From NCBI RefSeq assembly GCF_042682545.1, contig NZ_JBHUHQ010000021.1: 64,000 nt of DNA, one strand, 5' to 3'. Within the stretch, counting starts at the first letter, position 1; each line of letters opens with the position of its first letter. The DNA comes from Ornithinibacillus salinisoli (GTDB lineage Bacteria; Bacillota; Bacilli; Bacillales; Amphibacillaceae). The notes below the pieces were generated by a model, which saw only the letters and a program-made list of their open reading frames with translations, ran no database searches and had not been told where the DNA came from. A program made the position numbers and the translations under genes. Of this stretch, positions 1 through 6,336 are shown piece by piece.

Positions 1-507
1 TGTTTTAGGAACAAACAAGTAACCCATTCGCTTTATGTCATAACCATTTTGTTCAATATAATGCTTGTAAATGTGAAGTTGCCCACTATCCATATAATTT
101 TTAACGTTATTGGAATATTTGAAGTCTAAGAGCATACATTCTTTATTAGGACTAACAAGGAGTAAGTCCACGAATCCTAGATAATCCGGTTTATCAATCT
201 TGTACTCGTGGACAAACTCAAATCCTACGAATTGCTCCAGAAATGCTTTTACTTTCGGAATCAAGATTTCTAGTTTCATAGCTTCTTCAATCATTCGATC
301 CGTTACTTCTGGAAAGCTATTGTAGTAATCATTTACCGCAGTTGACACATCTGTTTCAATTCCTTTATGGAGTGCGTGTCCTATAATCAAAGGATTAGCA
401 GGGTTACTTAGATCAGGTATTTCAGTTAACTTATCAATGTAACGTAACTTGAAATGGTATGGGCAATCTTCAAATAAAGAGACTCTGCTGTATGAATACT
501 GTGTCAT
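1..507 (-). CDS. Phage PD-(D/E)XK nuclease (RecB/Cas4-like), 3' end cut by window edge
   Basis: The visible N-terminal 169 residues contain the hallmarks of a PD-(D/E)XK (RecB/Cas4-like) nuclease: an N-terminal SYSRVSLFEDCPYHF segment, GHALHKGIE, GFVDLLLV around residue 125 and LLDFKYS around residue 142, the D...D.K catalytic core. Such proteins act as phage recombination or replication exonucleases. The ATG at 507 overlaps the TGA of the gene upstream by ATGA, so it is translationally coupled to the prophage early operon. The C-terminus lies left of position 1. Exact substrate (ssDNA or dsDNA) cannot be told from this part. Confidence 0.8.
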   Translation of the reverse strand, partial: MTQYSYSRVSLFEDCPYHFKLRYIDKLTEIPDLSNPANPLIIGHALHKGIETDVSTAVNDYYNSFPEVTDRMIEEAMKLEILIPKVKAFLEQFVGFEFVHEYKIDKPDYLGFVDLLLVSPNKECMLLDFKYSNNVKNYMDSGQLHIYKHYIEQNGYDIKRMGYLFVPKT

Positions 508-788
508 TCCCTCACCGCTTCCAGTAACTTATTATTAGAATCATTAACTTGCTTCACATAATCATCCAAGCTAGTAACACTTCCCCTATCAATAAGCAAT
601 TCATTACGTTGTATCATCAATAACGCTGATAAAACACTTCGTGAATAACCTTTAAATACCCACTTTTTGATTTTTTCTTTGGTTTTAGGTATAAACACTT
701 CTTCATACCTTTCAACCACTACATTCATGTTGTCATACTCCTTGATTGTTACATTCCCAACGGTGATTAATACCTTTTTATCACTCAT
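504..788 (-). CDS. Small phage protein of unknown function (94 aa)
   Basis: No family recognised. The protein is soluble-looking, with a beta-rich N-terminal half (VLITVGNVTIKEYDNMNVVV) and a charged C-terminal half. I place the start at the ATG at 788, which overlaps the TGA of the VRR-NUC gene (ATGA) and has GAGGTGG six bases upstream, rather than at a GTG nine bases earlier. It sits between two nuclease genes in a translationally coupled operon, so a role alongside phage DNA processing is a reasonable but unproven guess. Confidence 0.7.
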   Translation of the reverse strand: MSDKKVLITVGNVTIKEYDNMNVVVERYEEVFIPKTKEKIKKWVFKGYSRSVLSALLMIQRNELLIDRGSVTSLDDYVKQVNDSNNKLLEAVRE

Positions 789-1066
789 CCAAACCACCTC
801 TCTTTCCAGGCTTGAAAATCTTTTGGTCTAAGAATATAGGCCTCTCCACCTGAATCTTTTATTTTCCGAATGTTATAGAGTTGTAGTTTACTAGGTTGTC
901 CAACATCTGTTTTTAATTCGATCCCGTGAAAGGTTCCATTTATACAAGCTAATATGTCAGGTATACCTTCTTTGGTGTATTGGGATCCCGCCCAGTATTT
1001 TATATGCCAAACTTGTTTTTCTTTAAGATATTTCATTACTTTGGCTTGAAATGCTGATTCTTTCAT
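785..1066 (-). CDS. VRR-NUC domain nuclease
   Basis: A 93-residue stand-alone VRR-NUC domain, a PD-(D/E)XK relative often found beside SNF2-like helicases in phages of Firmicutes. The core is visible as GIPDILACI (residues 35-43, the aspartate metal ligand) followed by FHGIELKTD (E-x-K catalytic pair), with QxxL after it. The protein probably cuts branched or structured DNA during phage replication or recombination; that role is inferred from the family. The ATG at 1066 overlaps the stop of the DUF1351 gene (ATGA). No independent ribosome binding site is obvious, which suggests coupled translation. Confidence 0.88.
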   Translation of the reverse strand: MKESAFQAKVMKYLKEKQVWHIKYWAGSQYTKEGIPDILACINGTFHGIELKTDVGQPSKLQLYNIRKIKDSGGEAYILRPKDFQAWKERWFG

Positions 1067-1920
1067 TTCTTATTCACGGTCCATTTAATTTTTTCGCGGT
1101 CCATAAACTCTTCCAGAGCATCTAGTTGTGACTCAGTCCCGGTTACTGTGTAAACTTCAATAAATTCATAGTCATCATTACTTACTGACTTGGGAGCTGA
1201 ACTAAGTGGAACTTCTTTATACTCAACCGCCTTCGCTTCAGCTTCTTCCTTATCAACTTGAAGTTGTGCGTGATTCTCAATTATTCCTTTGATTTCACCA
1301 ACACTCTGATATTCAAGTAATGTAGTGTAAGATTCTTCTAGTAAATTTACACCATACTTAGTGTTAATTAACTCAACATGACTTTTAATTACTTCCAGAT
1401 TAGCTTCCTCTTTATCCTGCTGGACCCCAAGATGTGCAGCCTTTGTAGTTAATTCCTCTTTGATAGATTTGATTGTTTTACTTTTAGTAAGATAAGAATC
1501 TTCAACGGTTAACTTCGCTGCATACTTTTCATTAAGATTTTCCACATGGACCAAGTGATCAATTAATCCTTCAATCTCCAAACGCTTGATATTCTTGCGC
1601 TCTTCTTCAAACTGATCATGCTGTTCTTTCAATGGATTAATTACTTCATCAAATTTACTGCCTAATACTTTACATTTATTTTCAAAGGCTATTACTTCCT
1701 CGGTTAATTCTTTTTTCGTTTTCTTACGGTACGTGTCCAATGCCTTTTTACCTTTATTTAATTCGGTAATGGTTTTCTTACATGCTGCGGCATCTTTTTC
1801 CGTAAAGGTAAGACCTTCATATTTAGCAAGTTGATCGTCCAACATCATGGATATTTCTTCATAATTAAATTCAACTACTGCAGGTGTAAGATTAATAGTT
1901 TTCACTTGTAGTTCGTTCAC
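1063..1920 (-). CDS. DUF1351-like phage coiled-coil protein
   Basis: A 285-residue, highly charged, largely helical protein. It resembles DUF1351 proteins encoded in the early regions of siphophages of Firmicutes: helical N-terminal half with KKTKKELTEEV and FEEERKNIKRLEIE stretches, then a C-terminal tail ending in a small beta-alpha segment (YEFIEVYTVTGTESQLDALEEFMDREKIKW). Function of the family is unknown; it usually accompanies recombination or replication genes. Translation begins at GTG 1920 with GAGGTG nine bases upstream, directly after the stop of a 56-residue ORF. Confidence 0.75.
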   Translation of the reverse strand: MNELQVKTINLTPAVVEFNYEEISMMLDDQLAKYEGLTFTEKDAAACKKTITELNKGKKALDTYRKKTKKELTEEVIAFENKCKVLGSKFDEVINPLKEQHDQFEEERKNIKRLEIEGLIDHLVHVENLNEKYAAKLTVEDSYLTKSKTIKSIKEELTTKAAHLGVQQDKEEANLEVIKSHVELINTKYGVNLLEESYTTLLEYQSVGEIKGIIENHAQLQVDKEEAEAKAVEYKEVPLSSAPKSVSNDDYEFIEVYTVTGTESQLDALEEFMDREKIKWTVNKK

Positions 1921-2091
1921 TTACTGATTCACCTCTACTTTCGTTTTAACAAGATTTAAATTTTCAGAATGAATATCATTTTTTAAGGCATAGTTACCAA
2001 TAAAATACTTAGCAGCTTCTTCACTATCAAATGCACCTAAAACTTGTTCATCATCCATGTATTCGGTGTATAACACTATCCAAACTATCAT
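1921..2091 (-). CDS. Small phage ORF (56 aa)
   Basis: Encodes a 56-residue acidic protein beginning MIVWIVLYTEYMDDEQVLG and ending TKVEVNQ. Its ATG at 2091 has GAGGAGTG about nine bases upstream and overlaps the TGA of the zinc-ribbon ORF by ATGA; its stop directly abuts the DUF1351 start. The packing and ribosome binding site make it a real gene. The pattern of a short beta strand followed by DSEEAAKYFIG resembles small phage proteins that tally residues of an alpha/beta fold, but no family is recognised. Confidence 0.65.
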   Translation of the reverse strand: MIVWIVLYTEYMDDEQVLGAFDSEEAAKYFIGNYALKNDIHSENLNLVKTKVEVNQ

Positions 2092-2204
2092 TCGTTATCA
2101 CACTCCTCACATTTTCTTGGAAAACCACCATTGGAATCGTCTATATAAACTCCACACGTTTCACACAAAATACCTTCAATAATCATTTCTGCTACTTCAC
2201 CCAT
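2088..2204 (-). CDS. Tiny zinc-ribbon phage protein (38 aa)
   Basis: A 38-residue protein beginning MGEVAEMIIEGILCETCG, with two CxxC knuckles (CETC at residues 14-17 and CEEC at 32-35) spaced as in a zinc ribbon. Small proteins of this MGE-AEM...C-CG...C--C type are common in Gram-positive phage early regions; function unknown. The ATG at 2204 has AGGAGA eight bases upstream. It overlaps both neighbours by a few bases, as expected for a coupled operon. Confidence 0.7.
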   Translation of the reverse strand: MGEVAEMIIEGILCETCGVYIDDSNGGFPRKCEECDNE

Positions 2205-2586
2205 TGTTTAGTTCTCCTGGTATAGTGAATTCAAAATTGAAACCTTCAGTCGGCTCTTGCAATTCATTGATTATAGATTTCCATATGGTACTGTTACGAA
2301 TTACTATTTGAAAGAACTCATCACCATCTTTAAATTTTTCAATCAAACTAACGTTATTACAGTTAAGCCAGTAAAAATCACGTCTTTTATAAATGAAGAA
2401 CAATACGTTTTGTAAATAGTCTTTATCCATATCCTTTAATTCGTGAACTGTACCCAATCCATCAACCCAATTAGAGCGATTTAAAACTGTTTCAGTTTTG
2501 TATGGATTGTTTTTTAATTCTTTTTGTTGCTTAACAAATTGATTGAACATGTATTCTTCATGTGCTAACTCTGCCATTTCTCCCAT
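2197..2586 (-). CDS. Phage protein of unknown function (129 aa)
   Basis: No family recognised. The N-terminus, MGEMAELAHEEYMFN, echoes that of the neighbouring 38-residue zinc-ribbon protein (MGEVAEM). The rest is a mixed alpha/beta soluble protein rich in aromatic residues around residues 60-80. The ATG at 2586 overlaps the upstream stop codon (TAATG) and has AAGGAGG ten bases upstream. It may be a DNA-metabolism accessory given its place two genes after the helicase, but nothing in the sequence specifies this. Confidence 0.65.
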   Translation of the reverse strand: MGEMAELAHEEYMFNQFVKQQKELKNNPYKTETVLNRSNWVDGLGTVHELKDMDKDYLQNVLFFIYKRRDFYWLNCNNVSLIEKFKDGDEFFQIVIRNSTIWKSIINELQEPTEGFNFEFTIPGELNNG

Positions 2587-2924
2587 TAGGATTTAACCTC
2601 CTTCAACTTCTCTATTTCTTCTAATGATGCCGCCGTTAATTTATAGTGTTCTATTGCAACAAAACCTGTAGGTTCAAGGCCAAGTAATTCCGGTTCAATA
2701 ACTCCACCATCTATTAAAGATTGATCAATTCCCTCGTTTTCAGACCACGTTTTAATGCCGACAACGTCATCTTCTAATTTCAGTTCACCATTAACGGAAG
2801 CAACACCAACTAATTCGCCTTCATAATCAGTTCCTTCACTACCGATTAATTGGATTGCATTGTTACCATTTCCATATTGTGCAAAACTAACATCACACAT
2901 ATAACCTTTATAAGTTACGTTCAC
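2586..2924 (-). CDS. Phage protein of unknown function (112 aa)
   Basis: An acidic 112-residue protein with an N-terminal beta-rich part (MNVTYKGYMCDVSFAQYG) and a short C-terminal helix ending EEIEKLKEVKS. The first 35 residues, with a YGNGN turn, look like small uncharacterised proteins found in Firmicute mobile elements, but I cannot name the family. The GTG at 2924 directly follows the helicase stop codon and has GAGGAGG eight bases upstream inside the helicase 3' end. Confidence 0.65.
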   Translation of the reverse strand: MNVTYKGYMCDVSFAQYGNGNNAIQLIGSEGTDYEGELVGVASVNGELKLEDDVVGIKTWSENEGIDQSLIDGGVIEPELLGLEPTGFVAIEHYKLTAASLEEIEKLKEVKS

Positions 2925-4151
2925 TCACATTTCCTCCTCTTCAAATAACTCATCACTGTAATCTTTCCGTTGTTCCAGGACTTCTTTCATGCGCCATTCA
3001 ATACTTCCTGCAGTAAGCAAGTAATAATAGAAACATGGTCTTTCCTGTCCTATTCTGTGGATCCGTTTCTTGCTCTGTTCAAATAGTTCACTTTTGTCAG
3101 TAAGCGAAAAATAAACTATTTTGTTAGCTTTTTGTAAGTTAAGACCCATGGCTCCTGCTTGATACTGGATAAGTGTTACACTATTTTCATGCTCGTCATA
3201 AGCATTTAAATCTTTCAAATCACCATTAATGGTTGCAATTGGTCTATCAATCATTTCAACTAATGCAGCATATTCCTTTTTAAAGTTGTAAAAAATGATG
3301 ATGCGGTCATTGGTGCTATCAATTAAATCTTTCACGTACTGCAGTTTATTTTGGTTGTAAACACCTGCTAGTTGCCGTAAGTATAATTTCTTAGTTGTTG
3401 ATGTATCACCAACCAATAACTCGTCATCTAACTCAATGATGTGATCCTTAGCAAACTGCATATACTCTTTTGTCCCTGGTATTTTTACAATCTGATCGTT
3501 TACCTTTGGTAAATCGAATACTTCATCTGTTTTCATAAACACCGCACCATGTTTACGTAATTTACGTTTAAGCCTGTCTACATTTTTATAACCAACAATT
3601 TTATTTTTTTGATTTAGTTCATCCCATTCATAAACAACAAACTGTTTCATGAATAGCTTTTTACTAATGTTCCAACCTAGTAAGTGAAGTTGACTCCAAA
3701 GTTCCTCATACTTACCGCCTGTTGGTGTACCACTTAATAAAATAACGTTGTCTGCAGCTAAACTTAAAATGAATTTAGACCTATTGGATTTCTCATTTTT
3801 AATCATGCTGCTTTCATCTAACATGAGTGTGAAATGGTTTAATTTTTCTAGTTCTGGTCTTCGCCACACTTTGTCGTAATTAATTATCAATACACTATCT
3901 TTTGGGATCTTATCTAGTGACTGTTTGTCGAAAATAATGACATGGTACTCTGGATAATGCGTTTCAAAGTGTTCTTTCCAATCACCAATTTTTGACTTTT
4001 GACAGATTACTAGATTGTAAGGTGTATTGAGTTCCCACATCTTTTCAGAGCCTACAAATGTTTTACCTAATCCCATGTCTAAGTAGTAAGCAACTCTGTT
4101 TTGATCATAGGTTTCATTCAATGCTCTATCCTGGTGTAAAAAAAGTTTCAT
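2925..4151 (-). CDS. SNF2-like DEAD/DEAH-box phage helicase
   Basis: A compact 408-residue superfamily 2 helicase of the SNF2-like phage type. Walker A is DMGLGKT (residues 25-31), motif II is LDESS near residue 111, motif III is SGTPTGG near 140. The C-terminal RecA-like lobe has QAGAMGLNLQKAN and QSKKRIHRIGQ (motifs V and VI of SNF2 proteins). It probably remodels or unwinds DNA at phage replication forks. The downstream VRR-NUC and PD-(D/E)XK genes are regular companions of this helicase type. Start ATG 4151 has only a weak AAGTGATG upstream. Confidence 0.9.
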   Translation of the reverse strand: MKLFLHQDRALNETYDQNRVAYYLDMGLGKTFVGSEKMWELNTPYNLVICQKSKIGDWKEHFETHYPEYHVIIFDKQSLDKIPKDSVLIINYDKVWRRPELEKLNHFTLMLDESSMIKNEKSNRSKFILSLAADNVILLSGTPTGGKYEELWSQLHLLGWNISKKLFMKQFVVYEWDELNQKNKIVGYKNVDRLKRKLRKHGAVFMKTDEVFDLPKVNDQIVKIPGTKEYMQFAKDHIIELDDELLVGDTSTTKKLYLRQLAGVYNQNKLQYVKDLIDSTNDRIIIFYNFKKEYAALVEMIDRPIATINGDLKDLNAYDEHENSVTLIQYQAGAMGLNLQKANKIVYFSLTDKSELFEQSKKRIHRIGQERPCFYYYLLTAGSIEWRMKEVLEQRKDYSDELFEEEEM

Positions 4152-4236
4152 TTACATCACTTCATTTCGTGCTATAATGTCTGTGAATATATTTTTCTTG
4201 CTCACTGATTGCCGTCAGTGGGTTTTTCTTTTTGCC
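4151..4236 (+). ncRNA. Possible short antisense transcript (promoter plus terminator) in phage early region
   Basis: On the plus strand, TTTACA (4151-4156) and TATAAT (4173-4178) are separated by 16 bases, a good sigma-A promoter. About 25 bases after the predicted start, an 8-bp stem (4201-4208 with 4215-4222, loop TTGCCG) is followed by TTTTTCTTTTT, a typical intrinsic terminator. The predicted RNA of roughly 45-50 nt would be antisense to the end of the 26-residue ORF and the leader of the helicase gene. Expression is inferred from sequence only. Confidence 0.4.
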
Positions 4237-4282
4237 AACCATAATCTGCAAATAGCCAATTATAAAATTCTTGCTCGTTCAC
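4202..4282 (-). CDS. Micro-ORF of 26 aa in phage early operon
   Basis: Starts at GTG 4282 with a very strong GGAGG eight bases upstream and encodes MNEQEFYNWLFADYGWQK followed by EKPTDGNQ. The ribosome binding site and aromatic-rich peptide argue for real translation despite the size. Its last codons overlap the hairpin described on the plus strand. Function unknown. Confidence 0.5.
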   Translation of the reverse strand: MNEQEFYNWLFADYGWQKEKPTDGNQ

Positions 4283-4312
4283 TTATCTCACCTCCTCTCA
4301 GGGGATTAAAAA

Positions 4313-4411
4313 CTACTTAAGCAAATCTATAGTTGCTACAGTAAGGCAGGTTAAAACTCCAAGTGTTAAAGCAGCGATAATGACAAAGGCTGTCCAAATA
4401 CGTTTACTCAC
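4313..4411 (-). CDS. Tiny membrane peptide of 32 aa
   Basis: GTG at 4411, immediately after the stop of the preceding 45-residue ORF, with GAGGGGTG just upstream. The product has a short basic start (MSKRIW) and one hydrophobic segment (TAFVIIAALTLGVLTCLTV), so a single-pass membrane peptide is predicted. Phages often encode such peptides; its role is unknown. Confidence 0.5.
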   Translation of the reverse strand: MSKRIWTAFVIIAALTLGVLTCLTVATIDLLK

Positions 4412-4549
4412 TTACTCACCCCTCTCAGCACGTTCTATCATCTGACCAACTGTTACGATTTCTCGTAGATTAGTAGAATACTCAACACTATCAAGTTTTG
4501 TGTGCAAATCACCATCTGCTACATAATCAAAAATTTCGTTGCTAATCAT
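4412..4549 (-). CDS. Small phage ORF (45 aa)
   Basis: ATG at 4549 preceded by AGGAGGTGGG at good distance; the 45-residue acidic product begins MISNEIFDYVADGDLH and ends ERAERGE. Its stop abuts the start of the 32-residue membrane peptide. It forms part of a run of three micro-ORFs between the helicase and the Cro-side genes. No family recognised. Confidence 0.55.
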   Translation of the reverse strand: MISNEIFDYVADGDLHTKLDSVEYSTNLREIVTVGQMIERAERGE

Positions 4550-4562
4550 CTAAACCCACCTC

Positions 4563-4781
4563 CTAAAATTCCCTAGCCATACTTACTTTTTTATAAAGAG
4601 TCATTACTTCAGGATTGTTATCAGTAAATTCGTTGTCCCTATCGCGACCACTCAATGGAATATCGTAAACACCTTCCATATCAGTCATTAAAATTGCAAG
4701 ACGCTTTGAACGAGTAGGCTCTTTCATTTCATCAATCTCAAGAAAACGATCTTCAAACTGTGGTAAAAACGGTACAGTCAT
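4563..4781 (-). CDS. Phage protein of unknown function (72 aa)
   Basis: A 72-residue soluble protein with no recognised domain. ATG 4781 is directly after the TAA of the gene upstream, with GAGGTGA five bases ahead. The sequence SKRLAILMTDMEGVYDIP suggests a small alpha/beta fold. Likely an early lytic-cycle gene by position just downstream of the Cro-like repressor. Confidence 0.6.
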   Translation of the reverse strand: MTVPFLPQFEDRFLEIDEMKEPTRSKRLAILMTDMEGVYDIPLSGRDRDNEFTDNNPEVMTLYKKVSMAREF

Positions 4782-4970
4782 TTAACTCACCTCACTTTTC
4801 TTTAAACAATCGCTAATTTCTTTGTGTAAAACAGTAATTGGAGACTTTCGTTCTCCCCATTTCCTTAGTAGTAAAATTGCTTTTTCTGCATTTCCGTATG
4901 ATAACTCGGCTAACTTCTCGGGGATCTCCTCTCTTTTTTTTAGTAGATCTAGGTCAATTGGTAGAGGCAT
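4782..4970 (-). CDS. Small phage protein (62 aa)
   Basis: Start chosen at ATG 4970 (GCAGGTGTG four bases upstream), giving MPLPIDLDLLKK...; longer readings would run deep into the HTH gene. The product is helical with KAILLLRKWGERKS in the middle. It overlaps the 3' end of the HTH gene by 17 bases. No recognised family. Confidence 0.55.
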   Translation of the reverse strand: MPLPIDLDLLKKREEIPEKLAELSYGNAEKAILLLRKWGERKSPITVLHKEISDCLKKSEVS

Positions 4971-5199
4971 GATCACACCTGCTTTCTCTAATATCAGTAT
5001 TTCTGATATTTGTAGGTAAAAAAATATCATCAATTCGTTTGTTAAAGAATCTAGCAATCTTATATATCTCTTCTAATTTAAAATCATAATGCCCATTTTC
5101 TTTTTTTGAATAAGTAGATGGATTAATGTTTAAATACTTAGCCATTTGACCTTGACTTATTTTATTGGATTTACGTAACTTAATTAATTCCCAATGCAT
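4954..5199 (-). CDS. Cro-like XRE-family regulator
   Basis: An 81-residue HTH_XRE protein: the helix-turn-helix spans residues 3-60 (LRKSNKISQGQMAKYLNINPSTYSKKENG, then IDDIF). It is the first gene of the lytic, minus-strand operon and faces the CI-like repressor across an operator region, which is the standard Cro position. The start at ATG 5199 has AAAGGAGG seven bases upstream. The short C-terminal tail lacks any dimerisation domain, as usual for Cro proteins. Confidence 0.85.
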   Translation of the reverse strand: MHWELIKLRKSNKISQGQMAKYLNINPSTYSKKENGHYDFKLEEIYKIARFFNKRIDDIFLPTNIRNTDIRESRCDHASTN

Positions 5200-5396
5200 T
5201 GTTTTTCCTCCTTTCGTTGTCGATTAATGTCATAATATATCAGTTTTTCCGATAAGTCAATAAAAAAATCAAAAAAACTGATATTTATTATTGAAACATT
5301 ATTACTACTGATATATACTATAGTCAACAGAAAGGTATATACTCAGTATATACTTAAAAATTTTATACGAAATTGAGAAAGATGGAGGAAAATACA
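5200..5396. promoter_or_regulatory. Divergent operator/promoter region of the prophage genetic switch
   Basis: Lies between the Cro-like and CI-like genes. It contains three copies of the octamer ACTGATAT: inverted at 5237-5244, direct at 5277-5284 and at 5307-5314. A perfect 19-base palindrome occurs at 5335-5353 (GTATATACT-C-AGTATATAC). These are likely binding sites for the two HTH regulators. AT-rich promoter-like elements overlap them, but individual -10/-35 boxes cannot be assigned securely. Confidence 0.6.
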
Positions 5397-5792
5397 TTGG
5401 ATATAAACAAGTATGTTGGAAGTAAAATTAAAGAATATAGAAAAAAGAAAGGAATGAATCAAACTGAATTAGGAAAAAAACTAGGAGTAGCTCAAAATAC
5501 TGTCGCTGGTTATGAAAAGGGAGAATGGGAAGTTAGTTATGACAATCTATTTAAAATAGCTGAGATATTTGATATTAGTATTGACGATCTTTTCCCGGCT
5601 ACCAAAAATGACAATGAATATAAAGCTTTGCAAAATGCTTCTAAAGTAGCCGAGACCAAAGATTTAGATTATGATGATATGATATTGATTAAAAAAATTA
5701 CCGAAAAAGCACTTAGTTTAGAAAGTGATAAAAGAAAAGAGTTAATGGATAATATCAAGTTTGCTGTTGATTTCTTTGAGAAAAAGGATTAA
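5397..5792 (+). CDS. CI-like prophage repressor (XRE family)
   Basis: HTH_XRE domain at residues 8-60 (KIKEYRKKKGMNQTELGKKLGVAQNTVAGYEKG, then ISIDDLFP) followed by a helical C-terminal region. There is no LexA/S24 peptidase domain, so induction must work by something other than RecA-stimulated self-cleavage. I prefer the TTG at 5397 because GGAGG lies eight bases upstream; an in-frame ATG at 5373 or 5382 has no such site. It is divergent from the Cro-like gene and probably maintains lysogeny. Confidence 0.8.
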   Translation: MDINKYVGSKIKEYRKKKGMNQTELGKKLGVAQNTVAGYEKGEWEVSYDNLFKIAEIFDISIDDLFPATKNDNEYKALQNASKVAETKDLDYDDMILIKKITEKALSLESDKRKELMDNIKFAVDFFEKKD

Positions 5793-5873
5793 CGATTCGT
5801 CCATATTTTTGATACTACCCTTTTTGATCAGTTGTACTAGAATTACAATGTTTTTTAATTCATCTTCTGTCAT
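5742..5873 (-). CDS. Possible 43-aa ORF antisense to repressor 3' end
   Basis: Starts at ATG 5873 with GGCGG upstream and reads MTEDELKNIVILVQLIKKG..., ending inside the repressor gene. The first 30 residues lie in an otherwise empty gap and look like a helical small phage protein; the last 17 overlap the repressor on the opposite strand. No family recognised; it may be a real small gene or chance. Confidence 0.35.
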   Translation of the reverse strand: MTEDELKNIVILVQLIKKGSIKNMDESLILFLKEINSKLDIIH

Positions 5874-5925
5874 TACATCGCCGCCTTTTAAGTGTAATAA
5901 AAAATTGTATAAATGAGGTGTCTGT

Positions 5926-6150
5926 TTGGCTTATCAAGTCGGAAGATGCCTACTTCGAGAACGTTTGCAAAATGCAAAAATGTCACAGTTGGAATTAGCA
6001 GCCAAGTTAGGTGTTACTAGACAACAAATTAACAAATATGTAAACGATCCCCCTACCGTCATGACATTACAGGTTGCTAAAAACATATCAACTATATTGC
6101 ATTGCAGTATAGAAGATCTATACGAATGGGTAGAAGTAGGCGATAAATGA
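5926..6150 (+). CDS. Second XRE-family HTH protein of the lysogeny module
   Basis: A 74-residue single-domain HTH protein (LRERLQNAKMSQLELAAKLGVTRQQINKYVN, then CSIEDLYEW). Start is TTG 5926 with GAGGTG five bases upstream. It lies between the CI-like repressor and the integrase, on their strand. Small HTH proteins in this position can act as excision or integrase regulators, or as a second repressor; sequence alone does not decide. A short hairpin (GTAGA/TCTAC) follows its stop. Confidence 0.75.
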   Translation: MAYQVGRCLLRERLQNAKMSQLELAAKLGVTRQQINKYVNDPPTVMTLQVAKNISTILHCSIEDLYEWVEVGDK

Positions 6151-6256
6151 GTAGATTTAGTCTACTCGCCGACGCTTGTCAGCTAGATAACTTACAACAT
6201 TTATACCATATAATTTGGAAAATTTAAATGGGAATTGTTGCATAAACGTAATACTT

Positions 6257-6304
6257 TTGAAATTTATTTGTCATTATTATAACATAAATGCGAACATTTG
6301 TTCT
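6257..6304 (+). promoter_or_regulatory. Integrase promoter region with LexA-type (SOS) box
   Basis: CGAACATTTGTTC at 6291-6303 matches the Gram-positive LexA operator (CGAAC-N4-GTTC). It lies 33 bases before the integrase ATG and just downstream of a plausible -10 (TATAAC 6278-6283); a -35-like TTGAAA (6257-6262) is only 15 bases away, so the promoter call is weaker than the box. LexA bound here would block integrase transcription until DNA damage. Confidence 0.55.
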
Positions 6305-6336
6305 ATATTTTTTCAAAAAAAGTAGGAGTGGGTCAT

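Noticed and set aside
2031..2225. 64-codon plus-strand frame in the phage early region
   Set aside because: It is antisense to two small minus-strand ORFs that have strong ribosome sites and coupled stops; the plus frame has none.
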